Source of the DNA: Morinoia aosen
Lineage: Eukaryota > Arthropoda > Malacostraca > Amphipoda > Talitridae
Direction of reading: 5' to 3'
Assembly: GCA_030386875.1 (NCBI GenBank)
Contig: CM059563.1
Location: forward strand, 16,758,001-16,822,000
DNA: 64,000 nt
Below are positions 33,987 through 44,812 of the stretch, in pieces. Position 1 is the stretch's first letter, and every line of letters starts with the position of its first letter. The notes under the pieces were generated by a model. The model searched no databases. It saw only the letters and a list, made by a program, of their open reading frames with translations, and had not been told where the DNA came from. Both the position numbers and the translations under genes were made by a program.

Positions 33987-34048
33987 TATAAAAAGGCGAC
34001 ATCAATAGAAGGAACAATCCTTCGGTCTTCGCCACGCGGCGTCTAGGG
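33987..34048 (+). promoter_or_regulatory. Candidate core promoter and splice donor in unit A
   Basis: TATAAAAAGG at 33987-33996, then about 50 bases on, a 5' splice-site match CTAGG|GTAAGT with GT at 34048. In unit B the equivalents are 39755 and 39816. In unit D the TATA box is replaced, but the donor at 62118 is kept. The donor lies in the loop of a hairpin. Spacing would allow a short noncoding first exon transcribed on the + strand. This is inference from motifs only. Confidence 0.35.
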
Positions 34049-34140
34049 TAAGTGGTGAAGATTTATCTTCGAATCTGTGCGCGTATGGGTCTTGGTTTTT
34101 TTCCCGGAATTTCGCTAAGACGTCCGCCGGGCGCACAGAA

Positions 34141-37100
34141 ACCAGCACAGACCGGGGCGGACCACACACACACAAACACCCCAAAACCCAGACGCTCACA
34201 CTCTACACACACTCCCACACACACACACACACACATATACACACCGACATGTCGCGCACACTTTTCAAAATAACCACAATTAGCCAACACACTCAGATAC
34301 ACCATCGTCTCAAATCACAAACCGATGTGTACAATGTATTTCAGTTTAGGCTCTATGTTTACCTTTCAAACACCAAAATCGATTGATTCTCCGACACCAT
34401 TACCAAATAAAAACGTAACCTAAGCCCATATTTACACATTATTTCACAGACCGTGACCTCTCAAATTTTGAGACGGATGTAAGAGACATCGGTTACACAC
34501 TGAATATGGAAATTTATTTTCTTCCGGGGAACTTTCATGGTGTATATCCGAATAACTGAACACATGCGCTGCTGGAGCAGAGCTTTGAGGGGTAACTAAA
34601 ATTTTTTATGAATAACACATCCTCAACAAATCAATCAGATCTTCTCTGTTAAAATGACTACACCAATCACAATTCAACTAATAAGTTCACCAATCACTTC
34701 CGAACCAAACCCAAAATAATATAACCAACTCAACCCAACCTCAAGTAATCTAACCCAACCTAGTCTAATCAAACCTAGCATAAGCAATTATATCCTCACA
34801 TGACTTTATAACCTCATGTATCCAATTCTTTGGTTTAATTTTTAACCACTCATGTTGTATTCCATTCAACTTAGCGTCCATCCCTTGGTTCTCATCAATT
34901 TACACAAAGTCATTTAACCTTTCCTACTCACAATTATATAGCTTCACCTCAAACAAAACTTAAAATTACATAATTCCTTTATATGAAGCGCGACTGAAAC
35001 TTTCTTCACAATATTATATACAGAATCCTGGGAGAATGATATTTTAATATTAAATCACGAATTCACCTAAGGTCAAAAATGCTTACAAGACTATAAATAT
35101 GTTCCTTCATTCTACCAGAATACATTACATGTTACATATAACTCATTTATATTACATGAGCCTAATTCCAAATTTTAATTATACATGCGTTTCAAAAATA
35201 AATGAAATTCTACCAAACCTATTTCAAATTCCGCCAAAGCCTGACGTAGGGAAATTAGGCTTCCCATAACCCTCCAAAATTGCCACCTCAGACATCAAAA
35301 TACATTACTCACCTGCATAAGCGAGAAATAACCTTGCGTTCTTAAAATTCATTTCAAACCTTCAAGAGAAAACAAAAAATATCCACCAACTTCGTGTCAC
35401 ATCCAATTACTATCAATACTTTTTCAAATTAACCACAAGAACCAAATGTATTCTTGTTCTCACGAATAAATCTTGTTAATGAGCTGTACATTACCATACA
35501 TCAGATAGCGTCGCACTTATTCATGCAGAGCCATTAAATAATCCAATCCTTCTCCAAACTATAAGAAACAACCATAAATCCTCAATAACATATAAATAAT
35601 CACCAAAATAAAGAAACATCGCAATACCACATCAAAACGAAAGCTAATTCTCGTTTCATACAACAACATCGACACCTGTTCATCTTCATTGGGTTCATAA
35701 TGATGGAACGCGCCGTCGCGCGGTTAAATTCGAAGGTTGAGACAATTTTATCTGACTTCTTGCGCCGCTCTACGGGTGCTACGCACCTCGCAGAGCGGCA
35801 TCATTACAGCTCTTATATTAGTCATACTCGAGGGACACTGCATTTACCTTAGAAACACTTTCAAACTCTACAAAAAAAAACATTTATGTCTCATTTTTAC
35901 CCCTTTTTCACCGTACTTACCCCCTACACTTCACTAACAGCCTAAAAAATACCTGTCCGCATGGTACTGACATTTTCATTTGCAGCAATTCTCATATGCA
36001 TCCCTTTTTGCATTGATAATAACATTTTCATATCCGTACACTTTTATCGAACTTTTCCCTAAATTTTCCAAATCCGTGATCATTACACAGATCGAAATAG
36101 CCGAAATTACTCACAAAACGGTTCAAAACACGTTCCAATGATGAAATAACGGCAAAAACATTTCACAAACTCATTTCCCCCATATATCAAACAATTATGA
36201 ATAAACATAATATAATAAACCACTTTAACACCCTGCTTTTGACTCCGCTTCATATGAGCCCAAAATGAATTCTCTACCTGATTTCAAAGTACCCTTCATC
36301 GTAAATTTGAACATGCATACAATTTTCGAAAATTACTCCTTCACCCCAAAATGTCGATAGGTCAAATCTCAAAATGTCAGCATAAACAGACATACATATG
36401 TACATTGTATCAAAATTTCCAACATCTACCTGCAATGCACATCAAATCATATGCCTAATTCAAACTACACTCAATTGATAACCGAGTTCACCAATGCATC
36501 ATCATTTACCATGAAAACAAAACCATTACCTCTCAATATAACTCAATCTCACTTTCTCCACACGAAAAATGAGCTATCGCCCCCCTACATCAGACCGCAC
36601 GCTTCGTGCAAACTGCAACCATGATCTATGCGAAATAAGTGATTTAGCGAACATCAAATTTAAATTTTCGTTCCAAGAAGAGACATTGTGTATCCCAAAC
36701 TAACTGAAAACATGCACAGCTCAAGGGAGAGCTTTGAGGGGTAACTCAAGTAAGAAATTCTGTTATGCATTTACTCAATATTTTCATCTTTAAAGACAAC
36801 ATTGAAGCAAAAACGAAGCTTGACATACATAAAGTGAGTTCTCATTAAAGATTCATTCAAATTTCGGCATCGAAATAAGTGAAATGACCCATTCCTATAA
36901 TTTCTAAATGAATTCATGTTCGTGATTTCACCCGTAAATGTTCAATTTAACTCCCGAAAAACATAATAGAATCGATCCTTCCATCATATTCAATAGCTTC
37001 ACTGGTTTACACCGCCTAAACAACTTAGCATAATTTTCTATGTGAAAATGCGAGTTCTTTCATATCTTGAATTCTCATACAGAGGTATTTCCGACTCATG

Positions 37101-39908
37101 AGCCGATAATGTTTCCATGTAGTACCACAAATAATTGTCAAAAACTCACCGACATACGAAGCTTGGAACAACGCTTTCGTTTTGTTTTTCAAGTCACTAC
37201 CCAAACTTGTACAGTGTCTCAAAATGACTGAACATACCTCCTGCTTGAGCACGGCTTCGAGGGGTAACTCAAGTCAAAAATGCTGTTCCTACTTCACTCA
37301 ATATCTAAGTATTTCAGGCAAAGATTCAAGTAACAACGAAGCTTGACATACATAAATGAGTTATACATTAATAGATAGGAGTTATATAAACAAATAATAA
37401 CTATTTTGTATCCACATCTTGCTTGTTATCCCAGTCATAAAGGACACACACACACGGCAGGCCGCGTCTTTGAGGACCAATTCGCCCATCGAACAGGCAT
37501 TACACTTGAAATTTATGAATATGGGAAATCAATACTTTCTGTTCCTATTACGAAATTTATCGAGTTGGAATCATTTTAAATGTACGTATCATGTTAATCT
37601 TCAGTAGACAATGTTAACAATTTCTTTTCAAGTTTCGTTTCATTGAAGAAAGGGGACACTTTTCACTTTCAACAACTTATGGGTTGATTTCGTATCTCTC
37701 TTCATGAAAAACTTATGTAACAGTTGACTGTGCGTAATGACTGCAGTGGGACAGAAGGATGGATTCTCCTAACAACGCCCTTTAATCAACAAGTATCCCA
37801 TTGAAATAATTTTCTATCCATTACAAAGACAATTTTATGAGGGTTAACAATTCCATTCCAAAAATAAGTTATAATTGAAGTCACTTTACATGCTCAGTAC
37901 GATGATGCGGACACTTTAACATTAGTTTTGTCATCTTTCTAGTTCTAACATCATTTACATTACAACTTCTACAAGCAGCACAAGATTTCAGCCTCAAATT
38001 CTGAACCTCATTTAGGTATTGCAACTGCAAACCGCCTTGCATACCGATTTTCTTGACTTAGACGAAAATTTTAAGCTCATTTAACATTTTTTTTTTCTGT
38101 ACCAAAACTTGTTGGAAGTGAAATAATCCAACCATAAGGTAAATCGCCTATTTTAAACACATTTGTTCTCTATAATATTCCCTGTGAAACGAATATAAAC
38201 CATTGAAAATGATGAATTACGCGTCATGCAAAAAAAAATTATGAATTTCAAGGCAAAAACAGGCACTTACAACGTTTACTTCGAAATACAATATATTTTT
38301 ATGAGCTCTAACAACACATTAAAACACTCAAAACTTAGCAAAATCGCTTCCAATGGAAAAAAATTAAAAAAAACTTTGAACTTCAACGATTCATTTCATT
38401 ATATTGTTTCGCAATCGAAAAACAACACAGCACCAAGTTCATGAAAATGGGCATCCATATAAAACCTTTAAACTCCATAAAGTTCCATTTCAGGCCATAA
38501 ATTTCGCCATTAAAAAAAATTCGCATTCTGGAGACTTCATTACAAGGTGGATCGGTATCCAGTTTTTGCCCTAGATTGGCAAATTTTTGCGATTCCTCCC
38601 TAAGGTTTGATGTTTTTTCAAATTTTAACAAAAAGTTGAAGGCCTACAACTTTGAGACACGAGTATCAATCGAAAGATCTCCTCAAGACGCATATTTCAA
38701 GTGATTTTCAGCTCCCTCGAAGGTGAGGAAGTGGGCTTCAGGGGTGAAGGAAAGGCAAAAATGGCCTGGAAAAGTGAAAATAATGTCTCACGCTCAAACA
38801 AACCCGAACTTCAACCTGCCCAAAAACTTTTAAATGCACGACAAAAAACCGAGCAGAAAATGTTAAATGAAGTTTTCCGAAGATCGCCCCCATTTTCCTA
38901 AAACATGTTCGGAACATTTTTTGGGGGTGTTGGGGGTTGTGTTTGGAACCATTTTTTGAGAAAAGTTTTGATCATGATTAACTGTCAACCTAATAACTTT
39001 GAGAAAAAGGTTGAAACTAGGTCGTATCAAATTTTCAAGTCACCAATCAATCAAACAACGTCACAACTGGCGTTCGAAAATGACCTTATAAAAAACGCGT
39101 TTTTTTACTTGAACTTTAAAGTTGCGCACCACTCAAGTTTTCAAAGCTGGCACTCTGTAAAACTCGCTGGGTATATTACAAAACTTTCTAAACGAGACTA
39201 CAAAGTTTGACACCCCCAGGTATTACCGTTCAATACTTAGGCAAACTCAAACCTCACACAAAATTTTCGAAAATTTTGAGGAAAACTTTGACCCGAAGTT
39301 GTGTCGAAACTTGATCGCTTCGAGAGCCGCTGATTTTATGAGGCTTAGAACTTTTGGAAATGTACGAGCTATCAAACTTTGAAAGATTTAACCTCTGTGG
39401 TTTTCTCAAAATAATTCTCCAAATTTCGTCAAAAATACCCTAAAAATTTTTTGCAAACTTTGAGGGGCAAAGAAGGATACTTTTTACGAACGGATCGCAA
39501 AATGGCAACGTTGGCGTATACTCCATTGTTTCGTCTACCACATGCTGAAATTAAAGCCGCCTACAGGCATTCTATGGGTGTTTGGCAGCAGTTTGAAAAT
39601 GTGTCATTTCGGTCGATTTTCGACCTTTGAACGGCCATTGAAGGAAAAGTTCTCGCCCGATCTCGAAGAAAAAAGCTTAGGTTCATGTCGAAAGGGCCTT
39701 TTATGTGCCTGCCAAATTTGAAGGCGCTGCGACGACGCGTTCGAGGGGCTACCCTATAAAAAGGCGACATCAATAGAAGGAACAATCCTTCGGTGAACGC
39801 CACGCGGCGTCTAGGGTAAGTGGTGTTCATCTTCCTTTGAATCTGTGCGCGTATGGGTCTTGGTTTTTTCACCGGATTTTCGCTAAGACGTCCGCCGGGC
39901 GCACAGAA
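34141..39908. repeat. ~5.8-kb tandem unit, copy B (5768 bp)
   Basis: Head-to-tail with copy A and alignable base by base with scattered substitutions and short indels. It carries the same hairpin GCCGCTCTACGGGTGCTACG (35764), the same triplicated motif, the TATA-like box (39755) and the donor consensus (39816). The frame equivalent to 32933-33424 is interrupted here by TAA at about 38898. Confidence 0.85.
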
Positions 39909-40918
39909 ACCAGCATAGACCGGGGCGGACCACACATACACACCCCCACACACACTCGCACACCTCATAACCCCAAACCTTCACACTCTTACACACACTC
40001 CCACACCCACAGACACACACATATACACATACACATGTAGGGCACACTTAAAAAAATAACCACAATTGGCCAACACAATCAGATACACCATCGTCTCAAA
40101 TCACAAACCCATATTTGCATTCTCTTTCACTCTAAACTCTATGTTGAACTTCAAACACCACCACCAATTGGTTTAGCAACACCATTCACACATACAATAG
40201 TATTGCATTTACCTAACCACATCTTGACAGGGCAAAAATCATTTAATCAACCTCTATTTATGAATAACACATCCTCACCAAGTCAATCACCTGGAAACTT
40301 CTCTTATCAAATGACTACAACAATCACAATTCAACGAATCAGCTTACCAAGCACTCCCGAACCTAAGCCAACGTAAAATACCCATTTAAACCCAACCTTA
40401 ACTCATCTAACCCAACGTAGTGTAATCTAACCTAACTTGACCTATTTTATCCTCACCTGACTTTTTAACCTAATGTATCCTTTTTTTCGTTTAATTTCTG
40501 CTCACTCTTATTTCATTCAACTTATTGTCCAGCCCTTGTTTCTGATCAATTCACCCAACGTAATTCAACCTATCCTACTCCAAATGGAAAACCGTCACCT
40601 AAATACAAACTTAAAATTACATAAATCCCTAATATGAAGCGCGACTGCAAGTTTCTTAACAATATTCTATACAGAGTCGTAAGAGAATCAAATTTCTATA
40701 TTGAATCCCGAATTAACCTAAGGTCGAACATGCTGAAAACCATATCAAAATGATCGTTCATTCGCCCCGAATTCATTTAATATTACCTTTTACCAAGTTC
40801 AATTGCATGAGCCTCATTCAAAATTTCACTCCTACATGCGGTTTACAAATAAATGATGTTCTTTCAAAGCTATTCAAAATTCCGCCAAAGCAAGACGCAC
40901 GAAAGTGAGGCTTCCCGT
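39909..40918. repeat. ~5.8-kb tandem unit, diverged partial copy C
   Basis: Starts with the same ACCAGCATAGACCGGGGCGG and CA-rich stretch, then follows the order of units A and B at lower identity (CACAATTGGCCAACACAATC, ATGAAGCGCGACTGCAAG). Homology is lost at GAGGCTTCCCGTC. It is older or faster evolving than A and B. Confidence 0.75.
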
Positions 40919-41130
40919 CAACAGCATCCACACACACGCTGCTGCGTGTCCGCAAACTACAGCCAACTCGCACGTCGCGCCGCAGCTCCCGGCACACTGA
41001 AGTGGCTCATCCGTCACGTTGTCACTACCGTCAACTTGTCACAGCGACGAAACGAACTTCCAGCGCACACGCGAACGAGTTGACTCCCTCCTCTCGGCAG
41101 CTAACGCACGACGTCTTCGACAGCATTTCT
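40919..41130. other. Isolated GC-rich, CpG-rich segment
   Basis: About 210 bases much richer in GC and CpG than anything within several kb (for example GCACGTCGCGCCGCAGCTCC). It begins exactly where homology to the 5.8-kb unit stops. It could be a promoter, a 5' end of a mobile element, or an exon; no protein family is recognisable on either strand. Confidence 0.4.
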
Positions 41131-41893
41131 GAAATCATCAATACCAATATATTATACAGAAACGAATAATAAATATCCTACAAAAACCACTAGAGCGTGG
41201 ATATGCTCTACACTGTTTACCATCCTATTTTGCACGTGAATAATAGCCACAACAAAAACTTTCCAACGAAACGACAAATCGCACTTACATTTCCAATGAA
41301 AAACCCCAATAAAATAACCACTTACAACTATGATCCCTCAACACACTCGTACGACAAATATTTAAGTCTAAACCTCCACTTGTGCATACACATTTCTACT
41401 TCATTTACACTACATTTGCATTCCATGAAATTTACAATTTCTTCAGTTACCCAAATTTGCATTTCTTAACTTCAGCATCGACTTTCCAACAACCCAAGTG
41501 CAAATTTAGTCAACATAAGCATCTGAAAACGCCCATTTACTTATTCAACATACACTCTTCCCTTAAAGATGCGTGCATTCACGTTCATTACATCCTAGCC
41601 AATATCTATCTACTACGGACCATCAAGCATTCACAATAATGCATTTCATACTAAAAAAATACCTACTGTTTGCACATTAGCATTCAGGGGCAAAAGGAAG
41701 CATTCTAGCTGTTACATCACTCTCGTATACATACATTTGATGTCCTTTCAACCTTTGGTTATTGCAGTAAAATCACCGTGACGAATATTATATCACACTC
41801 TACAACACCGACGTACAACAAAATACATTCTTAAGACGGTTTCCAGCACCAAAAAAAAATCAAAACTCCTTCGTTCCTGATATTACATTACTA

Positions 41894-42200
41894 GTTTGGT
41901 GAAACCTCCCTATCCGCAACAAATGCGATCGAAAAACAGGAAGAAGAGAGTCACCATTTAGTATTGATTTCGGGTAACGCGGAATCTATGCACAAAGAGC
42001 AAACGAACAGTTCGTTGAGAAAGAAGTTAGTGAAACAAGATCCAAGTTTAAGAACAGAGTCCTACGTAATGAAGCACACAATACCAGTGAACCGAAAACA
42101 AAATGGTCATTACCATAACACATGAAATTTCATTTCAACAAATGAGGTATACCTAACTATGACGTCAGGGTCTTACATTATCCCCCTGGAAGCCCTAATC
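41894..42200 (-). repeat. Family S repeat, antisense, near full length
   Basis: Begins on the + strand with GAAACCTCCCTATCCGCAAC and ends TCCCCCTGGAAGCCC, the inverse complement of the copies at 17576 and 22588. Confidence 0.75.
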
Positions 42201-42861
42201 CGATACACACAATGCTTGTATCCCCCTGAGTGAATATATTTTCTACACATCATTACTGCAAACAATTCAATATTCCTCTACGAATGCCTACAACCACGAA
42301 CCGACAGCCTGCGCAAAAAGTTACCCTGCGCATTTTGATCCCTCCATGAATGGTAAACATATTCCTACGGGTTTTTCAAATAATATCAAGTCATTATTTC
42401 CTCAAAACCAACAAGTTTTGATGTTTCTGTCACTCGAGAAGAACGTTTTACTCGACGTAATTATTAAAATAGTTCAAATCAGTGCATCGAATCACTTAAG
42501 ACCCTGTATATTACAAATTCAAGTCTAATTAAATGAATACCTCTTCTTGCATTTACGTACAAATCTAAAAAGTTTACAAACGAGTCAATATTAATGAACA
42601 CTTTCTATGAATTAACTTCCTACAAACCGAAATCGACTTCTTCTAACTCAGACTTGTGTCAGTATTAATGGTTCAGCACGAAACTGCTCCCCTAAATACC
42701 CATGTGCACACAATAATCATGAATATCACGTCAGACTTTCAATATTATCATCATTACCTGTGCACGAGTTGTTCTTCACGATATTAAACATTAATTTCTA
42801 AATCATCGATAAGCAAATGACTAAATTACGTCACAAAATTGAGCAGATGTACAGCAGATAA

Positions 42862-43168
42862 AGGTTTCACCCTCCCTAACCGCTACAGAGGGTTCCAAAC
42901 ACTAATGAAGAAACCACCATTTAGAATGAAGAAATGTGAACGTTAAATCTTTACACAAAGTGCACAAAAAAAGTAACTGGACATAGCACTTCACAAAAAA
43001 CTAACAGTTTCATATCAGATAACAAACGCTTAAAAAGCAATGAACCGCAAAAACCATAGTTCGAAACACAATAAAAAAACATCTTCTATTCCATCCAAAT
43101 AAGACATACCTAACATGTAACTAGGTACCTCACTTTATCACCCTAAGAGAGGAAACTCCCACAGATAC
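42862..43168 (-). repeat. Family S repeat, antisense, diverged
   Basis: Starts GGTTTCACCCTCCCTAACCG and ends AGAGAGGAAACTCCCAC on the + strand; the middle is substantially diverged. Confidence 0.65.
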
Positions 43169-43513
43169 AATGATAGAGCTCCTCAATGGAGTTCATAACG
43201 ATTAACCTGAGAGCAAAATTCATCTTACAAAGCCTACCAACAAAACGTCCATCAATGCACATGCCATGGTCTCGCACAACGCACCCACGCACAAAACAAA
43301 TAGTCAAATCTAAAAAAAATAATCATACAACGAAAAATTTCACACCTCATTTCCCGGGCAAAAACCTATGACGTTACGATAAGTCGAGAACAAACAGCAC
43401 CTGTTGTATTAGTTCTAGTAACATTGGTTTCCTAGCCCATCACTCATATAAGTATATCGCACCGAAGGTACGCATTTCCTCTCATCAATTCAATAAGTTC
43501 CTTGAAGCAGACA

Positions 43514-43536
43514 TAGTAGTAGTAGTAGTAGTAGTA
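43514..43536. repeat. TAG/CTA microsatellite, LINE 3' tail
   Basis: About seven TAG units on the + strand, (CTA)n on the LINE sense strand, at the 3' end of the element; simple-repeat tails are common for I-like LINEs. Confidence 0.8.
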
Positions 43537-43936
43537 ATAACATAGGTTTGCTAGCGCTTCAGTTATTTAGACTATATCGCACCGAAGGTCACATAATTTA
43601 ATCGGTCTCAGGCTTTTCCGATTTACCACGCAAGGTGAACACCAACATTATAAGAACATCAAAAATTACAGGATCATGATTTAATTACAACTCAAGATTA
43701 CAATGGTCTCTCCATTGAAATTTTGTACATACAACAGTACATCCAAATCACTGGGCAGCCAGACCCCTTAGGGGGTTTCAGCTGCCCACCCATTTATGGC
43801 CGGACGCCTTACCCACGCTGAAACCCCCCAAGGTTTCAACGTAGCGCGCCCGGCCATATTGCAGTATCCTTATCTACAATCTTCCAAAAGACTTCAAACA
43901 TAAAAAACTTTTCTTAGTTTTCAGTGTACAGAGGCA

Positions 43937-44812
43937 CTATAATTTGTTCATAAGAGACGAGTCAGAGAGATAACTAATAAGCCGCCAATGATTAAAACGC
44001 CCACGAGTCGGTTCTCCCAACATCTTGCACAGAACGAAATCAGAGTCAGCGCCCTGTAAACCAGGGTAATAACGGGAACGTACATCGGAAAAGTGGAGGC
44101 ACTCAACCAATATATGCTGCACCGACAGCGGCACCAAGCAGTGATCGCAAACAGGGGCCGGGCGACGCTCTATTAAATGACCATGAGTGAGGCGGGTGTG
44201 ACCAATCCTCAGTCGACATAGGAGGACTTCTACGCGGCGGTTCCGGCATGCTGAAGAGGGCCAGGCTCGGACACTGTTCTTAATCTTGCGCAGCTTGTTG
44301 TCTAGGGTATTTTCCCACTGTCGCTGCCAGAGTTGGGTTAATGCAGCTTTAATTATAGGGTAGTAATCTCGGGCGGGTACTCTGGTATTTGTTGGGTTAG
44401 CAGCAGAGGTTGCAGCATTTCGCGCTAACTCGTCTGCCCGATCGTTGCCACGCACATCAACATGGCCAGGTACCCAACATAGAGTTACAAGTTTTGGGGA
44501 GCTTGCAAGTCGCAAAAGGCTAGACATTATTCCAGAAATTATTGGATGCGTAGAGTTGTAGGATCTCAGTGACTGGATGGCAGCTTTGGAATCGGAGAAC
44601 ACCACATAAGAACCCGAAGCAGGTCGCTCCTCAATCATGCGGAGTGCGGCACGGATGGCGATCAGCTCCGCAGAGTAGATTGACATTTCAGGCAGCAGTC
44701 TCTCCTCCACCACTCCACCATCAGAAACTGCAGCACAGCCCACTGCATCATCCGCTTTAGAACCGTCAGTGTAGATATGGAAAGCTCCCTCGTGGTCACT
44801 GTGAAGGTGATC
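43937..44812 (-). pseudogene. RNase H domain and C-terminal zinc knuckle of a truncated LINE ORF2
   Basis: An open frame of 291 codons from just after a TAA (44815-44813) to the stop at 43937. RNase H catalytic residues are all present: Asp in HIYTDGSK, Glu in YSAELIAIRAAL, Asp in VVFSDSKAAI, Asp in GHVDVRGNDRADELA. About 100 residues on is a Cys/His cluster, CDHCLVPLSVQHILVEC, typical of the C-terminus of these polyproteins. The protein starts inside the domain with no proper initiator, and the polymerase is missing, so this is a dead-on-arrival remnant, though its frame is undamaged and it may be young. Confidence 0.85.

Larger units (their letters stand above)
28351..34140. repeat. ~5.8-kb tandem unit, copy A (5790 bp)
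   Basis: The unit begins ACCAGCATAGACCGGG followed by a CA-rich stretch (28370-28475) and ends in GCCGGGCGCACAGAA. The next copy begins at 34141. The first ~4.4 kb is G-poor; the last ~1.4 kb (from about 32700) is balanced and holds a TATA-like box (33987) and a 5' splice-site consensus (34048). A motif centred on GCTTTGAGGGGTAACT occurs three times (about 28786, 30939 and 31461). No credible gene: the longest frame (32933-33424) has no ATG start, and its differences from copy D are nearly all amino-acid changing. The family is unknown to me. Confidence 0.85.
41131..43410. other. A+C-rich noncoding sequence with two family S repeats
   Basis: No gene recognised. + strand strongly G-poor. Holds the two antisense family S copies listed separately. 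Confidence 0.5.
43411..44812 (-). mobile_element. 5'-truncated non-LTR retrotransposon (LINE, I-like)
   Basis: Reading on the minus strand: RNase H and zinc-knuckle frame (44812-43937), a 3' untranslated part rich in hairpins (43936-43537), a (CTA)n tail (43536-43514), and a second copy of the last ~60 bases (43470-43411). Endonuclease and reverse transcriptase are absent because the fragment is cut off at about 44815. RNase H downstream of the reverse transcriptase is found in the I group and relatives; assignment to a clade is tentative. Confidence 0.8.
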
